Below, in pieces: positions 23,373 to 31,926 of a DNA stretch of 64,000 nt (positions are counted from its first letter, which is position 1; the number at the start of each line of letters is the position of its first letter). A program made the translations under genes and the position numbers. The stretch comes from Roseococcus microcysteis (lineage in GTDB: Bacteria; Pseudomonadota; Alphaproteobacteria; Acetobacterales; Acetobacteraceae). The stretch lies in contig NZ_CP061718.1 in assembly GCF_014764365.1 (NCBI RefSeq), forward strand, positions 3,054,501 to 3,118,500, given 5' to 3'. The notes under the pieces are model-generated. The model ran no database searches. It saw only the letters and a list, made by a program, of their open reading frames with translations, and had not been told where the DNA came from.

Positions 23373-24698
23373 ATGCAGGGCCTCAAGCGCGCCAGCCTCG
23401 CCGACACCATCGCGACCCTCGCCGAGGTCATCGGCCCCACCTTCGCCAAGGGCGTCATCATCCGCCGCCCCAAGGTCACGCGCCTGGCGGAGCGGCTGGA
23501 CCTCGACAGCCGCGGCGTGCGCCGCATGCAGAAGCTGCGCGCGACCTATGGCACGGGCCCGCTGGTGATGAACCTGCCCTTCCGCACCCAGGTGCTGGTG
23601 CTGGCGCCGGAGGATGTGCACCGCGTGCTGGGCGACACGGAGGTCTTCTCGCCCGCCAGCCGCGAGAAGCGCGCGGCGCTGGCGCATCTGGAGCCGCATG
23701 CCTCCTTGATCTCGGAGGGGCCGGACCGCGCCGTGCGCCGCCGCTTCAACGAGGAGGTGCTGGACAGCCAGCACGACGTGCACCGCATGGCCGCGCAATT
23801 CGTGGCCGTGGCGGAGGAGGAGGCAAGCCGCCTGCTGCGCGAGACGGGCACACATGGGGACCTGGAATGGGGCCCCTTCAACGCCGCCTGGCACGCCATG
23901 GTCCGCCGCGTCACCCTGGGCGAGGCGGCGCGCGACGACGAGGCCGTGACGGAGATGCTGGCCAAGCTGCGCCAGGCCGCGAACTGGGCCTTCCTGCACC
24001 CACGCCGGAGGGGGCTGCTGGCGGAGTTCCACGCGCGCGTGGACCATTACCTGCAACGCGCCGAGCCCGGGACGCTCGCCGCCATGATCGCGGCCGCCGA
24101 CAAGCAGGGGAATGAGGCGCCCTCGCACCAGGTGGCGCACTGGCTCTTTGCCTTCGAGCCGGGGGCGATGGCGGCCTTCCGCGCCCTGGCCCTGCTGGCC
24201 GCGCACCCGGACGGCATGGCGCGCGCGCGCGAGGATGTGGCGACGGCCGAGACGCGCGCGAAGCTGCCCTATCTGCGCGGCACGGTGCTGGAGGCGCTGC
24301 GCCTCTGGCCCACCACCCCCGTCATCCTGCGCGAGACGCGGCAGGAGACGTCCTGGGGCGCGGACAGCCTGGCGCGCGACGCGCACCTCATCATCTACGC
24401 GCCCTTCTTCCACCGCGACGACGAGACGCTGGACAACGCCCACCGCTTCGACCCGGAGCAATGGCAGAACCGCCCGCGCGAGGGCGGCTGGCCCCTCATT
24501 CCCTTCAGCGGCGGCCCGGGCATCTGCCCGGCGCGGCACCTGGTGCCCATGCTGGCGAGCGCGGTGCTGGCGCCCATCATCATGGCGCGCGACGTGTCGG
24601 TGGTGGAGCCGCGGACGCTCGATCCCGGCAAGCCCATGCCGGGCTTGCTGGATGCGTTCAGCCTGCGCCTGCGCCTCGCCCCCCGCGCGGAGGCGTAG
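23373..24698 (+). CDS. Cytochrome P450 with an atypical I-helix
   Basis: 441 residues. The haem-binding loop FSGGPGICPAR has the Cys ligand at about residue 385, and the ExxR pair is EALR (about 307-310). The I-helix, however, reads WLFAFEPGAMAAFRAL (about 257-272) in place of the usual (A/G)Gx(D/E)T, so the acid-threonine pair that delivers protons for O2 activation is not evident. Such enzymes may use peroxide or an unusual proton path. No ferredoxin or reductase gene is adjacent. A GGAAAGGAG ribosome site precedes the ATG. Divergent from the DadA-type gene. Confidence 0.85.
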   Translation: MQGLKRASLADTIATLAEVIGPTFAKGVIIRRPKVTRLAERLDLDSRGVRRMQKLRATYGTGPLVMNLPFRTQVLVLAPEDVHRVLGDTEVFSPASREKRAALAHLEPHASLISEGPDRAVRRRFNEEVLDSQHDVHRMAAQFVAVAEEEASRLLRETGTHGDLEWGPFNAAWHAMVRRVTLGEAARDDEAVTEMLAKLRQAANWAFLHPRRRGLLAEFHARVDHYLQRAEPGTLAAMIAAADKQGNEAPSHQVAHWLFAFEPGAMAAFRALALLAAHPDGMARAREDVATAETRAKLPYLRGTVLEALRLWPTTPVILRETRQETSWGADSLARDAHLIIYAPFFHRDDETLDNAHRFDPEQWQNRPREGGWPLIPFSGGPGICPARHLVPMLASAVLAPIIMARDVSVVEPRTLDPGKPMPGLLDAFSLRLRLAPRAEA

Positions 24699-24701
24699 CG
24701 C

Positions 24702-26402
24702 TCAGCGCCGCGGCGGCGGCTTGCGGCCCGCGGGACGGCCCCCTGGGCGATCCAGGTTCTGCATCGGCTCCACGCGGATATTCGCATCCTCGCCCACGGC
24801 GCGGCGCGCGGCGGTGGCGAAGCGGCCGGCGGCATAGGGCGCCACCTCGAACTGCGTCTCGCGCTCCATGATCCGCATGCGGCCGATTTCCTGCCGCGTC
24901 ACATGGCCACGGCGGCAGAGGAAGGGCAGCAGCCAGCGCGGATCGGCGTTCTGCGCGCGGCCCACATCCATGCGGAACCACACGCCCTGGCCGCCGCCCT
25001 CTTCCGGGGTGGGGCGCGGGTCGCGCGGCCCGGAGTCGCGCGGAAAGGTGCCGCGCGGGGCGGGGCGTTCCTGGATTTCGGACAGTTCCTCCGGCGCCGG
25101 CAGCGGCGCGCGCAGCACGCGCACCAGCGCGGCGGCCAGCGCCTCCGTCCCGCGCCCGGACAGCGCCGGTTCGGCCAGCAGGCGCCGCGCGATGGCGAGG
25201 TCCTGTTCCGCTGGTTCCTCGGCGGCCAGCGCCAGGGCCTGTTCCGCCAGGCGCTCGGCATCGCGCGCGCGGATGGCCTCGGCCGAGGGCGCGGGGCCCC
25301 AGCTCGCCTTCACCTTCGCCGCCTGCAACAGCCGCTCCGCGAGGCGCCGGCGGATGTGCGGCACCAGAAGCAGGCTGACACCCTTGCGCCCGGCGCGCCC
25401 CGTGCGGCCGCTGCGATGGAGCAGCGTCTCCGGGTCGCGCGGCAGTTCCGCATGGATGACGAGGCCGAGATCGGGCAGGTCAATGCCGCGCGCGGCCACG
25501 TCGGTCGCCACGCAGATGCGCGCGTGCCCGTCGCGCAGGCTTTGCAGCGCGCGCAGCCGCTCGGTCTGGGAGAGCTCGCCGGAAAGCGCCACGGTGGAGA
25601 AGCCGCGTTCCGACAAATTGCCGCGCAGCCGCGCGACCGTGGCACGCGTGGCGCAGAAGATCATGGCGATGCGCGGGTTCTCCAGGCGCAGCACGTTCAC
25701 CACCGCGCGCTCCAGCTCATGCGGGGCGACGAGGGCGGCGCGGTATTCGATGTCGCCATGCGCCTCGCCCTGGCTGGTGGCCTCGATGCGCAGCGCGTCG
25801 CGCTGGTAGCTCTTGGCCAGGGCCGCGATGCCGCGCGGCACGGTGGCCGAGAACATCAGCGTGCGTCGCTCGGCCGGCACCTCGTCGAGGATGGCCTCCA
25901 GTTCCTCACGGAAGCCCAGATCCAGCATCTCATCCGCCTCGTCCAGCACCACGGCGCGAAGCGCGGCGGGGGCGAGGTTGTTGCGCTCCAGGTGGTCGCG
26001 CAACCGGCCCGGCGTGCCGACGACGATGTGCGCGCCCTGCATCAACAGGCGCTTTTCCGCCACCGGGTCCATGCCGCCCACGCAGGAGACGATGCGCCCC
26101 CCGGCCGGCGCGTAGAGCCAGGTCAGTTCCGCCTTCACCTGCAGGGCGAGTTCGCGGGTGGGAGCGACGACGAGGGCGAGCGGCGCGCCGGCGGCGGGCA
26201 GGCGGGCGGCCTCGCCGAGCAGTTCGGGCGCCAGCGCCAGCCCATAGGCCACGGTCTTGCCTGAGCCGGTCTGGGCGGAGACCAGCAGGTCACGCCCCGC
26301 CGCCTCCGGCTGGAGCACGGCGGCCTGGACGGGAGTGGGGGCGGCATAGCCGCGGCCGGAGAGGGCGGCCTGCAGCGGGGCGGGCAGATGGTCGAAGGAC
26401 AT
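24702..26402 (-). CDS. DEAD-box ATP-dependent RNA helicase with DbpA-like RNA-binding domain
   Basis: 566 residues. The helicase core shows the Q motif (PTPVQAAVL), Walker A AQTGSGKT, the DEAD box (VLDEADEML), SAT (MFSATVP) and motif VI HRSGRTGRAG. After a helical linker, the C-terminal region (GVWFRMDVGRAQNADPRWLL through REIGRM-like residues) resembles the DbpA/CsdA RNA-binding fold, and the tail is Arg/Pro-rich. Roles in ribosome assembly or cold-adapted RNA unwinding are typical. The ATG at 26402 (MSFDHLP) was chosen because the longer frame adds a non-conserved stretch. Convergent with the P450 gene, three bases apart. Confidence 0.88.
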   Translation of the reverse strand: MSFDHLPAPLQAALSGRGYAAPTPVQAAVLQPEAAGRDLLVSAQTGSGKTVAYGLALAPELLGEAARLPAAGAPLALVVAPTRELALQVKAELTWLYAPAGGRIVSCVGGMDPVAEKRLLMQGAHIVVGTPGRLRDHLERNNLAPAALRAVVLDEADEMLDLGFREELEAILDEVPAERRTLMFSATVPRGIAALAKSYQRDALRIEATSQGEAHGDIEYRAALVAPHELERAVVNVLRLENPRIAMIFCATRATVARLRGNLSERGFSTVALSGELSQTERLRALQSLRDGHARICVATDVAARGIDLPDLGLVIHAELPRDPETLLHRSGRTGRAGRKGVSLLLVPHIRRRLAERLLQAAKVKASWGPAPSAEAIRARDAERLAEQALALAAEEPAEQDLAIARRLLAEPALSGRGTEALAAALVRVLRAPLPAPEELSEIQERPAPRGTFPRDSGPRDPRPTPEEGGGQGVWFRMDVGRAQNADPRWLLPFLCRRGHVTRQEIGRMRIMERETQFEVAPYAAGRFATAARRAVGEDANIRVEPMQNLDRPGGRPAGRKPPPRR

Positions 26403-26473
26403 GCGCGGAGGGGTGTGCCCGCGCGCGGGCCGCGTCAAGCGCGGATCGCGCGGGGCTGCCACCTGATTCGCGG

Positions 26474-26514
26474 CCGATTCACGCCCCGGCTGCGCCGAAG
26501 CCGATCGGACGCTA
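26474..26514 (-). repeat. Dispersed 3'-end element, copy A
   Basis: On the minus strand it starts with the TAG stop of the hydroxyacid dehydrogenase gene and aligns with the copy at 21974-22015 at roughly 31 of 39 positions by hand. The outer arm is CCGAT pairing with ATCGG, whereas the other copy has CTGAT with ATCAG, a compensatory change. Confidence 0.5.
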
Positions 26515-27483
26515 CTCCGCCAGTTCCGGAATCACCCAGAACGGCTTCTGCCCCCGCGCCACGCGCTGGCAATTGTCGAAGGCGTTGCGGAAGCGGGCCA
26601 GCACGTTGTCGGCCGTGGGGCCGGCCAGATGCGGCGTCAGCACCACATTGTCCAGGGTGAAGAGCGGGTTGGAGGGCGCGGGCGGTTCCTGGTCGAAGAC
26701 GTCCAGCCCGGCACCCGCGATGCGCCCCGCCGCCAGCGCGTCATGCAGCGCCACCTCGTCCACCACCGGGCCGCGGCTGGTGTTCACCAGGATGGCGCTG
26801 GGCTTCATGGCGGCGAGTTCGGGCGCGCCGATCATGTGGCGGCTCGCCTTGGTCAGCGGCACGTGCAGCGAGACGATGTCCGACAGCGCCAGGATTTCCG
26901 GCAGCAGGCGGAAGCGGACTTCCAGCGCGTCCTCGGCCTCCTCGGTCAGGCGCGCCTGGTCGAAATAGATGACGTGCATCCCGAAGGCGCGCGCCAGCCG
27001 CGCGACCTTCTTGCCGATATTGCCCAGCCCCACGATGCCGAGGGTGCGCCCGCGCAATTCGATCAGCCCCGGCTGTTCCTTGGACTGGCCGCGCCAGCCG
27101 CCGGCGGTCACGGTGCGGTGCTGCCAGATGAGGCGCTTGCCCACTGCCAGCATCAGCATCAGCGCGTGCTCGGCCACCGCATTGCCATTGGCGCCGCCAT
27201 TGGTGCTGATGGGCACGCCGGCGCCGCGCGCGGCCTCGATGTCGCAGCGGTCATAGCCGGCGCTCAGCAATTGCAGCAGGCGCAGCCGGGGTGCGCCGGC
27301 ATAGAAGGCGGCGTCGAAACCGGCGCTGGCGAAGCCCACCAGGAATTCCGCGTCCTGCATGGCCTCGGTGAAGGCGGGCGTGCCGGGGCGGGCCACCACC
27401 ATGTCGAAGCCGCGCGGCAGGATGTCGCGCGCCATCTCGGCGGGGCTCATGGGGTTTTCCATCAGGACGAGCTTGTGGGTCAT
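26512..27483 (-). CDS. D-isomer-specific 2-hydroxyacid dehydrogenase
   Basis: 323 residues of the 2-hydroxyacid dehydrogenase superfamily (phosphoglycerate/glyoxylate/formate dehydrogenase-like). The NAD-binding motif is VGLGNIGKKVA (about 150), and the catalytic triad is seen as Arg in NTSRGPVV, Glu in DVFDQEPP and His in LTPHLAG. The N-terminal loop LLSAGYDRCD and NGGANGNAVAEHALML match the substrate-domain hinge. It reduces or oxidises a 2-keto/2-hydroxy acid; the exact substrate is not clear and no serine-pathway gene is adjacent. It ends within a dispersed 3'-end element. Confidence 0.87.
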   Translation of the reverse strand: MTHKLVLMENPMSPAEMARDILPRGFDMVVARPGTPAFTEAMQDAEFLVGFASAGFDAAFYAGAPRLRLLQLLSAGYDRCDIEAARGAGVPISTNGGANGNAVAEHALMLMLAVGKRLIWQHRTVTAGGWRGQSKEQPGLIELRGRTLGIVGLGNIGKKVARLARAFGMHVIYFDQARLTEEAEDALEVRFRLLPEILALSDIVSLHVPLTKASRHMIGAPELAAMKPSAILVNTSRGPVVDEVALHDALAAGRIAGAGLDVFDQEPPAPSNPLFTLDNVVLTPHLAGPTADNVLARFRNAFDNCQRVARGQKPFWVIPELAE

Positions 27484-27577
27484 CGGGCGTCTTTCTCCAT
27501 GCCGGGATCATGGGCATGGACGCGGCCGCTCGGCCAGACGCGTTGACTTCGCTTCGGCGCGCCGGGACCATCCGCGC

Positions 27578-28621
27578 ATGCAGGAACGACGCTGGGCCGC
27601 GGTGGCGGAGCTCTACCACGCCTATTTCACCGGGCTGATCCTGACGGTCAGCAGCCGGCGCGGCGCGGCGGACGCCGCCGAATGGGTGTTCCGCCTGTTC
27701 CGCCACCAGCACCATGAGAAATTCCTGGCGAGCCTCGGCAAGCTCGGCCTGTCGCATTTGCCCGATGCGGTGCGGGCGGCGGCCTATCACTACCTCTCCA
27801 ACCAGGTCGGCGGCGTCTCCGTCGAATTCATGCGCGAGAGCGACCGCAAGGCCTGGGTGCGCTTCGTGCCGCCGCGCTGGGTGTATCCGGGTGCGTCCAT
27901 CTGCGGCGTGCCGTCCGAGGTCTCGCGCGCCATGCTGCGGGGCTGGTACGCGCAGAACGGGGTGTCGCTGGGCAATCCGCGCCTCGGCTTCGTCTGCACC
28001 GCGCAGACCACCGACGGGCAGCACGGCCTCGCCGGCTATTTTCTCGAGCATGACCGCGACCTGGTCCCCGAGGAACGCCTGCTCTTCCGCCCCGGCGAGG
28101 ACCCGCCGCCCTTCGACCCCGAGGCCGCCCCGCGCCTGCCCGAGTCCGACTGGCCCGCCGAACGCCAGGCCAAGGCCGCGCGCAACTACGCGATGGAATA
28201 CATCCGCAGCGGCTTGCCGCGCCTCGCCGAGGTGCTGGGCCCGGCCGAGGCGCGGCATCTCGGCAATGTCGCGGGCCGCCTGGTCGGCGCGCAGAGCTTC
28301 CACGCCACGGCCGAGGGAATGGGCGTCGCGGGCGAGGGCGGTGCCATGGGCTTCGCCCGCCTGCTCGCCGCCTGGGCGGAGGCGGAGGGGGATGCGGCCG
28401 AGATCATCCCGGACGGCGCCGCCGTGCTGGTCCGCCGCACGGGCTTCCGCCTGCTGCGCGGCCTCGGCCCCCTGCACCCCTGCGTCTTCGAGGGCTGGCA
28501 GGGGCTGGTGGAGGGCATGCTCCAGGTCCATGACCGCTTCCTGCTGCTGGACACGCCCGCGCGCGCCGATTGGGGCGACCCTCACACCATCTGGCGCATC
28601 CGCAGGAGGCCTGCCGCATGA
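27578..28621 (+). CDS. Uncharacterised protein (347 aa)
   Basis: I do not recognise this protein. It starts MQERRWAAVAELYHAYFTG and is soluble, with no signal peptide or membrane helix. Blocks that look conserved include RLFRHQHHEKFLASLGKLGL (about 42-61), the aromatic YHYLSNQVGG, WVRFVPPRWVYPGAS and a Glu/Cys-bearing FVCTAQTTDGQHG. The mix of His, Glu and aromatic residues would suit an enzyme, but no metal-site pattern is certain. Its stop overlaps the start of a VOC-like gene by four bases (ATGA), so the two probably act together. The frame extends upstream to 27359 but the ATG at 27578 is preferred because the extension overlaps the divergent dehydrogenase gene. Confidence 0.65.
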   Translation: MQERRWAAVAELYHAYFTGLILTVSSRRGAADAAEWVFRLFRHQHHEKFLASLGKLGLSHLPDAVRAAAYHYLSNQVGGVSVEFMRESDRKAWVRFVPPRWVYPGASICGVPSEVSRAMLRGWYAQNGVSLGNPRLGFVCTAQTTDGQHGLAGYFLEHDRDLVPEERLLFRPGEDPPPFDPEAAPRLPESDWPAERQAKAARNYAMEYIRSGLPRLAEVLGPAEARHLGNVAGRLVGAQSFHATAEGMGVAGEGGAMGFARLLAAWAEAEGDAAEIIPDGAAVLVRRTGFRLLRGLGPLHPCVFEGWQGLVEGMLQVHDRFLLLDTPARADWGDPHTIWRIRRRPAA

Positions 28622-29010
28622 GGTTCAACCACGTCGCCAACCGCCTCGACGCCGCGCATTTCGAGCTGGTGGTGGTGATGCTGCGCGAATGCCTGGGCTT
28701 CGTGGAGCTGCGTCGCACCGAACGCGCCATCTGGCTGCGCCAGCCAGGCGCCAATGTGGATCTGCAATTCAGCCGCAGCGCCACCACGGCGCGGGACGAG
28801 GACAAGCTGCGTTCCCAGATCGCCTTTCTCAGCGACACGCCGCGCGCGGATTTGCAGGCGCTGGCGGATTGGCTCGGCGCGCGCGGGCTGGAGGCGATGG
28901 TGGGCGCCTATTCCGACCGCGAATTCTACCTCGACGCGCCCTCCGCCTTCGTGGACTTCGTGATCGAGGCCATGCGGCCCGAGCTGGCGGACTACGACAT
29001 CCCGGCCTGA
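28618..29010 (+). CDS. Small VOC (glyoxalase-like) fold protein
   Basis: 130 residues with the beta-alpha-beta-beta-beta pattern of vicinal oxygen chelate proteins: FNHVANRLD strand, RECLGFVELR turn, LQFSR strand, ALADWLGARGLEA helix and EFYLDAPSAFVDFVIE strand. It holds only one paired module, so it would dimerise to form the active site. Metal ligands (His near N-terminus, Glu at the end) can be proposed but are not certain. Translationally coupled to the unknown 347-residue protein at 27578-28621. Confidence 0.6.
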   Translation: MRFNHVANRLDAAHFELVVVMLRECLGFVELRRTERAIWLRQPGANVDLQFSRSATTARDEDKLRSQIAFLSDTPRADLQALADWLGARGLEAMVGAYSDREFYLDAPSAFVDFVIEAMRPELADYDIPA

Positions 29011-29061
29011 CGGCTTGCGGCGCGCCCCGCCCGCACGGAGACTGGCCGCCGGAGGAAACCC

Positions 29062-30282
29062 ATGCCGGATGCTGCCGAGGCCAGCGTGGAGACACGCGCC
29101 TCCTGGACCATCGCCTTCGCCACCACGACCATGCTGGCGCTGGCGGCCGGCGCGCCGCTGACGGTGGTCATCGGGCTGGTGCCCATTTCGGAAAGCCTCG
29201 GCACCGGGCGGTCCCTGCCTTCGCTCGCCACCTCGCTCGCCTATCTCGGCACGGGGGTGGGGGGCGTGATGTGCGGGCTGCTGGCTTCGCGCTTCGGGCA
29301 GCGGGCGGTGGCCATGCTGGGGGGCTTCGCCATTCTGCTCGGGCTGGGCCTCGCCTCGCTGGGCGAGGCCTGGTCCCTGCTGGTGGGCATCGGGCTGGGG
29401 GTGGGGCTGTTCGGCAATGGGGCGCTGTTCGCGCCGATGGTGGCCTATGCCTCGCTGTGGTTCGACCGGCGGCGGGGCACGGCCTTGGCGCTGGTCTCGT
29501 CCGGGCAATACATCGCGGGCTTCGTCTGGCCCTTCGTCTTCGAGCGCGCCATCGCGCTCGTGGGGTGGCAATGGACCATGCTGGGCTACGGGATTTTCGC
29601 CTCCGCGGTGGTGGTGACGCTGGGCGCGCTGGTGATCCGCCCGGCGCCGGTGCCGGTGGGCGGCTATGGCGGGGTGCGGGCCTCGGCCGGGCGGCGCGTG
29701 CTGGGGATGCGGCCCAATGTGGCGCTGGCCGTGATCGCCTCGGCCTCCTTCCTGTGCTGCATCCCGATGGCCATGCCGGCGGCGCATCTGGTGGCCTTCT
29801 GCGGCGACCTCGGCATCGCGGCCTCAAGGGGCGCGGCCATGCTGTCGGTGCTGCTGCTCTGTGCCTTCCTGGCGCGGCAATTCTGGGGCTGGCTGTCGGA
29901 CCGGATCGGCGGGCTGTGGACGGTGATGTTCGGCTCGCTCGCGCAGGTGGTGGGGATGCTGGGCTTCCTGGCCACGCAGGACGAGGCCGGGCTGTTCTTC
30001 GTCTCGGCCGCCTATGGGCTGGGCTTCGGCGGCATCATCCCCGCCTATGTGCTGGCGGTGCGCGGGCTGTTCCCGGCGCTGGAGGCGGCCTGGCGCGTGC
30101 CGGTGCTGCTGTTCGTGAGCCTCTCGGGCATGGCGGCCGGCGCCTGGCTGGCCGGCTTCATCTATGACCGGGTGGGGTTCTACGCGGCGGCCTGGTGGGT
30201 GGGGATCGCGGTGAACCTGGTGCAGCTCGTCATCATCGCGGAGCTGCTGCGGCGGCAGCACCGGGAAGGCCGCAAGGCCTGA
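29062..30282 (+). CDS. Major facilitator superfamily transporter
   Basis: 406 residues with about 12 hydrophobic segments and the MFS loop 2-3 signature SRFGQRAVAMLGG. The pattern (AAGAPLTVVIGLVPISES start, FGNGALFAPMVAYASLWF in helix 4, LSDRIGGLWTVMFGSLAQV in the second half) resembles the oxalate/formate-antiporter and monocarboxylate-like branch. The substrate is unknown. GGAGGAAA precedes the ATG. The stop is followed without a gap by the converging glutathione peroxidase gene. No adjacent regulator or enzyme points to a pathway. Confidence 0.86.
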   Translation: MPDAAEASVETRASWTIAFATTTMLALAAGAPLTVVIGLVPISESLGTGRSLPSLATSLAYLGTGVGGVMCGLLASRFGQRAVAMLGGFAILLGLGLASLGEAWSLLVGIGLGVGLFGNGALFAPMVAYASLWFDRRRGTALALVSSGQYIAGFVWPFVFERAIALVGWQWTMLGYGIFASAVVVTLGALVIRPAPVPVGGYGGVRASAGRRVLGMRPNVALAVIASASFLCCIPMAMPAAHLVAFCGDLGIAASRGAAMLSVLLLCAFLARQFWGWLSDRIGGLWTVMFGSLAQVVGMLGFLATQDEAGLFFVSAAYGLGFGGIIPAYVLAVRGLFPALEAAWRVPVLLFVSLSGMAAGAWLAGFIYDRVGFYAAAWWVGIAVNLVQLVIIAELLRRQHREGRKA

Positions 30283-30762
30283 TCACGCCGGCAGCACCGC
30301 CTCGATCTTCGCCGCCAGGGCCTCGGGCTTGGTGGTGGGGGCGAAGCGGTCCACCACGCGGCCCTGCGGGTCCACCAGGAACTTCGAGAAATTCCACTTG
30401 ATGGCGCTGCCCAGCACGCCGCCCTTCTCCGCCTTCAGCCATTGGTAGAGCGGGTGGGCGCCCTTGCCGTTCACCTCGATCTTCCGGAACAGCGGGAAGG
30501 TCACGCCGAAATTCGTCTCGCAGAAGGTGGCGATTTCGGCATCTGTGCCCGGTTCCTGGTGGCCGAACTGGTCGCAGGGGAAGGCCAGGATTTCCAGGCC
30601 GCGCGGATGCAGCCTTTCGTAGAGCGCCTGGAGGCCCTTGTATTGCGGGGTGAAGCCGCATTTGGACGCGACATTCACCACCAGCACGGCCTTGCCGCGA
30701 TAGTCGGACAGGCTCTGTTCGGTGCCGTCATTGCGCGTCGCGGTGAAATCATGGAAGCCCAT
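30283..30762 (-). CDS. Glutathione peroxidase (Cys type)
   Basis: 159 residues with the family landmarks VNVASKCGFTPQY (peroxidatic Cys35), the LAFPCDQFGHQEPG segment carrying the second Cys and Gln, and KWNFSKFLVD carrying the Trp and Asn of the tetrad. The codon at residue 35 is an ordinary Cys codon, not TGA, so this is a non-selenium enzyme likely using thioredoxin or glutathione to reduce peroxides. It lies 17 bases downstream of a methyltransferase gene on the same strand and may be cotranscribed. Confidence 0.9.
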   Translation of the reverse strand: MGFHDFTATRNDGTEQSLSDYRGKAVLVVNVASKCGFTPQYKGLQALYERLHPRGLEILAFPCDQFGHQEPGTDAEIATFCETNFGVTFPLFRKIEVNGKGAHPLYQWLKAEKGGVLGSAIKWNFSKFLVDPQGRVVDRFAPTTKPEALAAKIEAVLPA

Positions 30763-30779
30763 CTGCGCCCCTCCTCCGG

Positions 30780-31652
30780 TCAGCGCGGTTTTTGCGCCAC
30801 CGCCAGCACGTAGTCGAGGGCCGCATAGACCCATTCCGCCGGTCGCCGCCGCAGCAGCCGGTAGGGCAGGCGGCCCGAGGCGGGCAGGCGCGCGAACAGC
30901 GCGGGGTCCTCGGCCAGGGCGCGGTGCCAGCCGGGGAAGACGTCGTGGCCGATGGGCGTGGCGGTGGCATCGGTGAAACCGGCCGTGCGGAACTTTTCCA
31001 GGTAGGCGTCGCGCGTGTCGGCATTGGCGGCGGGGATGTCGAACTTGCTGGCGAAGCCGCGCCAGCTCACCTCCTGCCAGCGGCGACGCATTTGGTCGGC
31101 GTCGGGCGCGGCGCGGATGATGTCGGCCAGCACCAGCCGCCCGCCGGGGCGCAGCACGCGGAAGGCCTCGGCCAGGAAGGCCTCGCGCGTGTGGAAGTGG
31201 AAGGCGCATTCCACGGCCGTCACCACGTCGCAGGACGCATCGGGCAGGGGCATGGCGGTGGCCGAGCCCAGCCGCAGCGTGATGCGGTCGGCCATACCGG
31301 CCCGCCGCACCCGCGCGCGGCCGAGCCGCACATGGACCGGTGTCACATTCAGCCCGGTGATGTGTCTCGGTCCGAAGCGCCTTGCCCAGAGAATGTCCTG
31401 GTCGGCGAAGCCGAAGCCCACATCCACCACCTCATCCGCAGGCCCCATCGCGGCGGCCTCGGCCACAAGGGTGGCGAGCGCGGGGCAGGCCTCGTCAATG
31501 GTGCGGGCGTGGCGCCAGAGGCCCAGGTTCAGGTAAAGCCCCTCCCGCGTGAAGGCCCGAGTGGCGAGGCTCTCGTAGAGATCGGCCGCCGCCAGGCGCC
31601 GCCAGGGCGTCCAGGCCCAGAGCAGCAGGTCGGCGGCGGCGGGGAGGGGCAT
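30780..31652 (-). CDS. SAM-dependent class I methyltransferase
   Basis: 290 residues with the SAM-binding motif I EVVDVGFGFADQDILWA (about 80-96), an acidic motif II region (ITGLNVTPVHVR) and the post-motif FRVLRPGGRLVLADIIR. The FHFHTREAFLAEAFRVL stretch is typical of small-molecule methyltransferases of the UbiE/cyclopropane-synthase neighbourhood. The LYLNLGLWRHARTID N-terminal segment suggests a sterol/tocopherol-like branch, but the substrate is not established. The ATG at 31652 is used; the longer frame in the same phase lacks family features. Upstream lies the DUF1127 gene on the same strand. Confidence 0.8.
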   Translation of the reverse strand: MPLPAAADLLLWAWTPWRRLAAADLYESLATRAFTREGLYLNLGLWRHARTIDEACPALATLVAEAAAMGPADEVVDVGFGFADQDILWARRFGPRHITGLNVTPVHVRLGRARVRRAGMADRITLRLGSATAMPLPDASCDVVTAVECAFHFHTREAFLAEAFRVLRPGGRLVLADIIRAAPDADQMRRRWQEVSWRGFASKFDIPAANADTRDAYLEKFRTAGFTDATATPIGHDVFPGWHRALAEDPALFARLPASGRLPYRLLRRRPAEWVYAALDYVLAVAQKPR

Positions 31653-31680
31653 GCGTGTCACCCCCTCCAGATAGGGTGTC

Positions 31681-31926
31681 CTACAGCCGCCAGAAGGGCT
31701 TTTGGGCCTCATGGGCGGCCTCGCTGCGCGAAATGCCGATGTCGTGCAGCTGCCGGTTGTCGAGCTGCGCCAGGAGGCGACGGGTGCGGCGGCGTTGCGC
31801 GGCGTCCTGGCACCAGGCGACGAAGCGGTGCCAGGCGCCACGCGGCGGCGGCGCGGCCCAGGGGTCACGCGCGCTGGCCTGGGGCTCGCGCAACGGGGGG
31901 AAGGGGCGGGTGGGCAGATGTGTCAT
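31681..31926 (-). CDS. DUF1127 domain-containing small basic protein
   Basis: 81 residues with the DUF1127 signature LLAQLDNRQLHDIGISRSEA followed by a KPFWRL end. This domain occurs in many small proteobacterial proteins; some bind RNA or control phosphate and motility. The N-terminal half is Pro/Arg-rich. It is divergent from a MocR-type regulator across a 164-base region with several inverted repeats, so regulation by that protein is likely. The methyltransferase and glutathione peroxidase genes follow on the same strand. Confidence 0.82.
   Translation of the reverse strand: MTHLPTRPFPPLREPQASARDPWAAPPPRGAWHRFVAWCQDAAQRRRTRRLLAQLDNRQLHDIGISRSEAAHEAQKPFWRL

Noticed and set aside
30658-30662. 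Possible selenocysteine in the glutathione peroxidase
   Set aside because: The catalytic codon is an ordinary Cys codon; no TGA is in frame.
30763-31209. N-terminal extension of the glutathione peroxidase frame
   Set aside because: It overlaps the methyltransferase gene; the peroxidase has a normal start at 30762.
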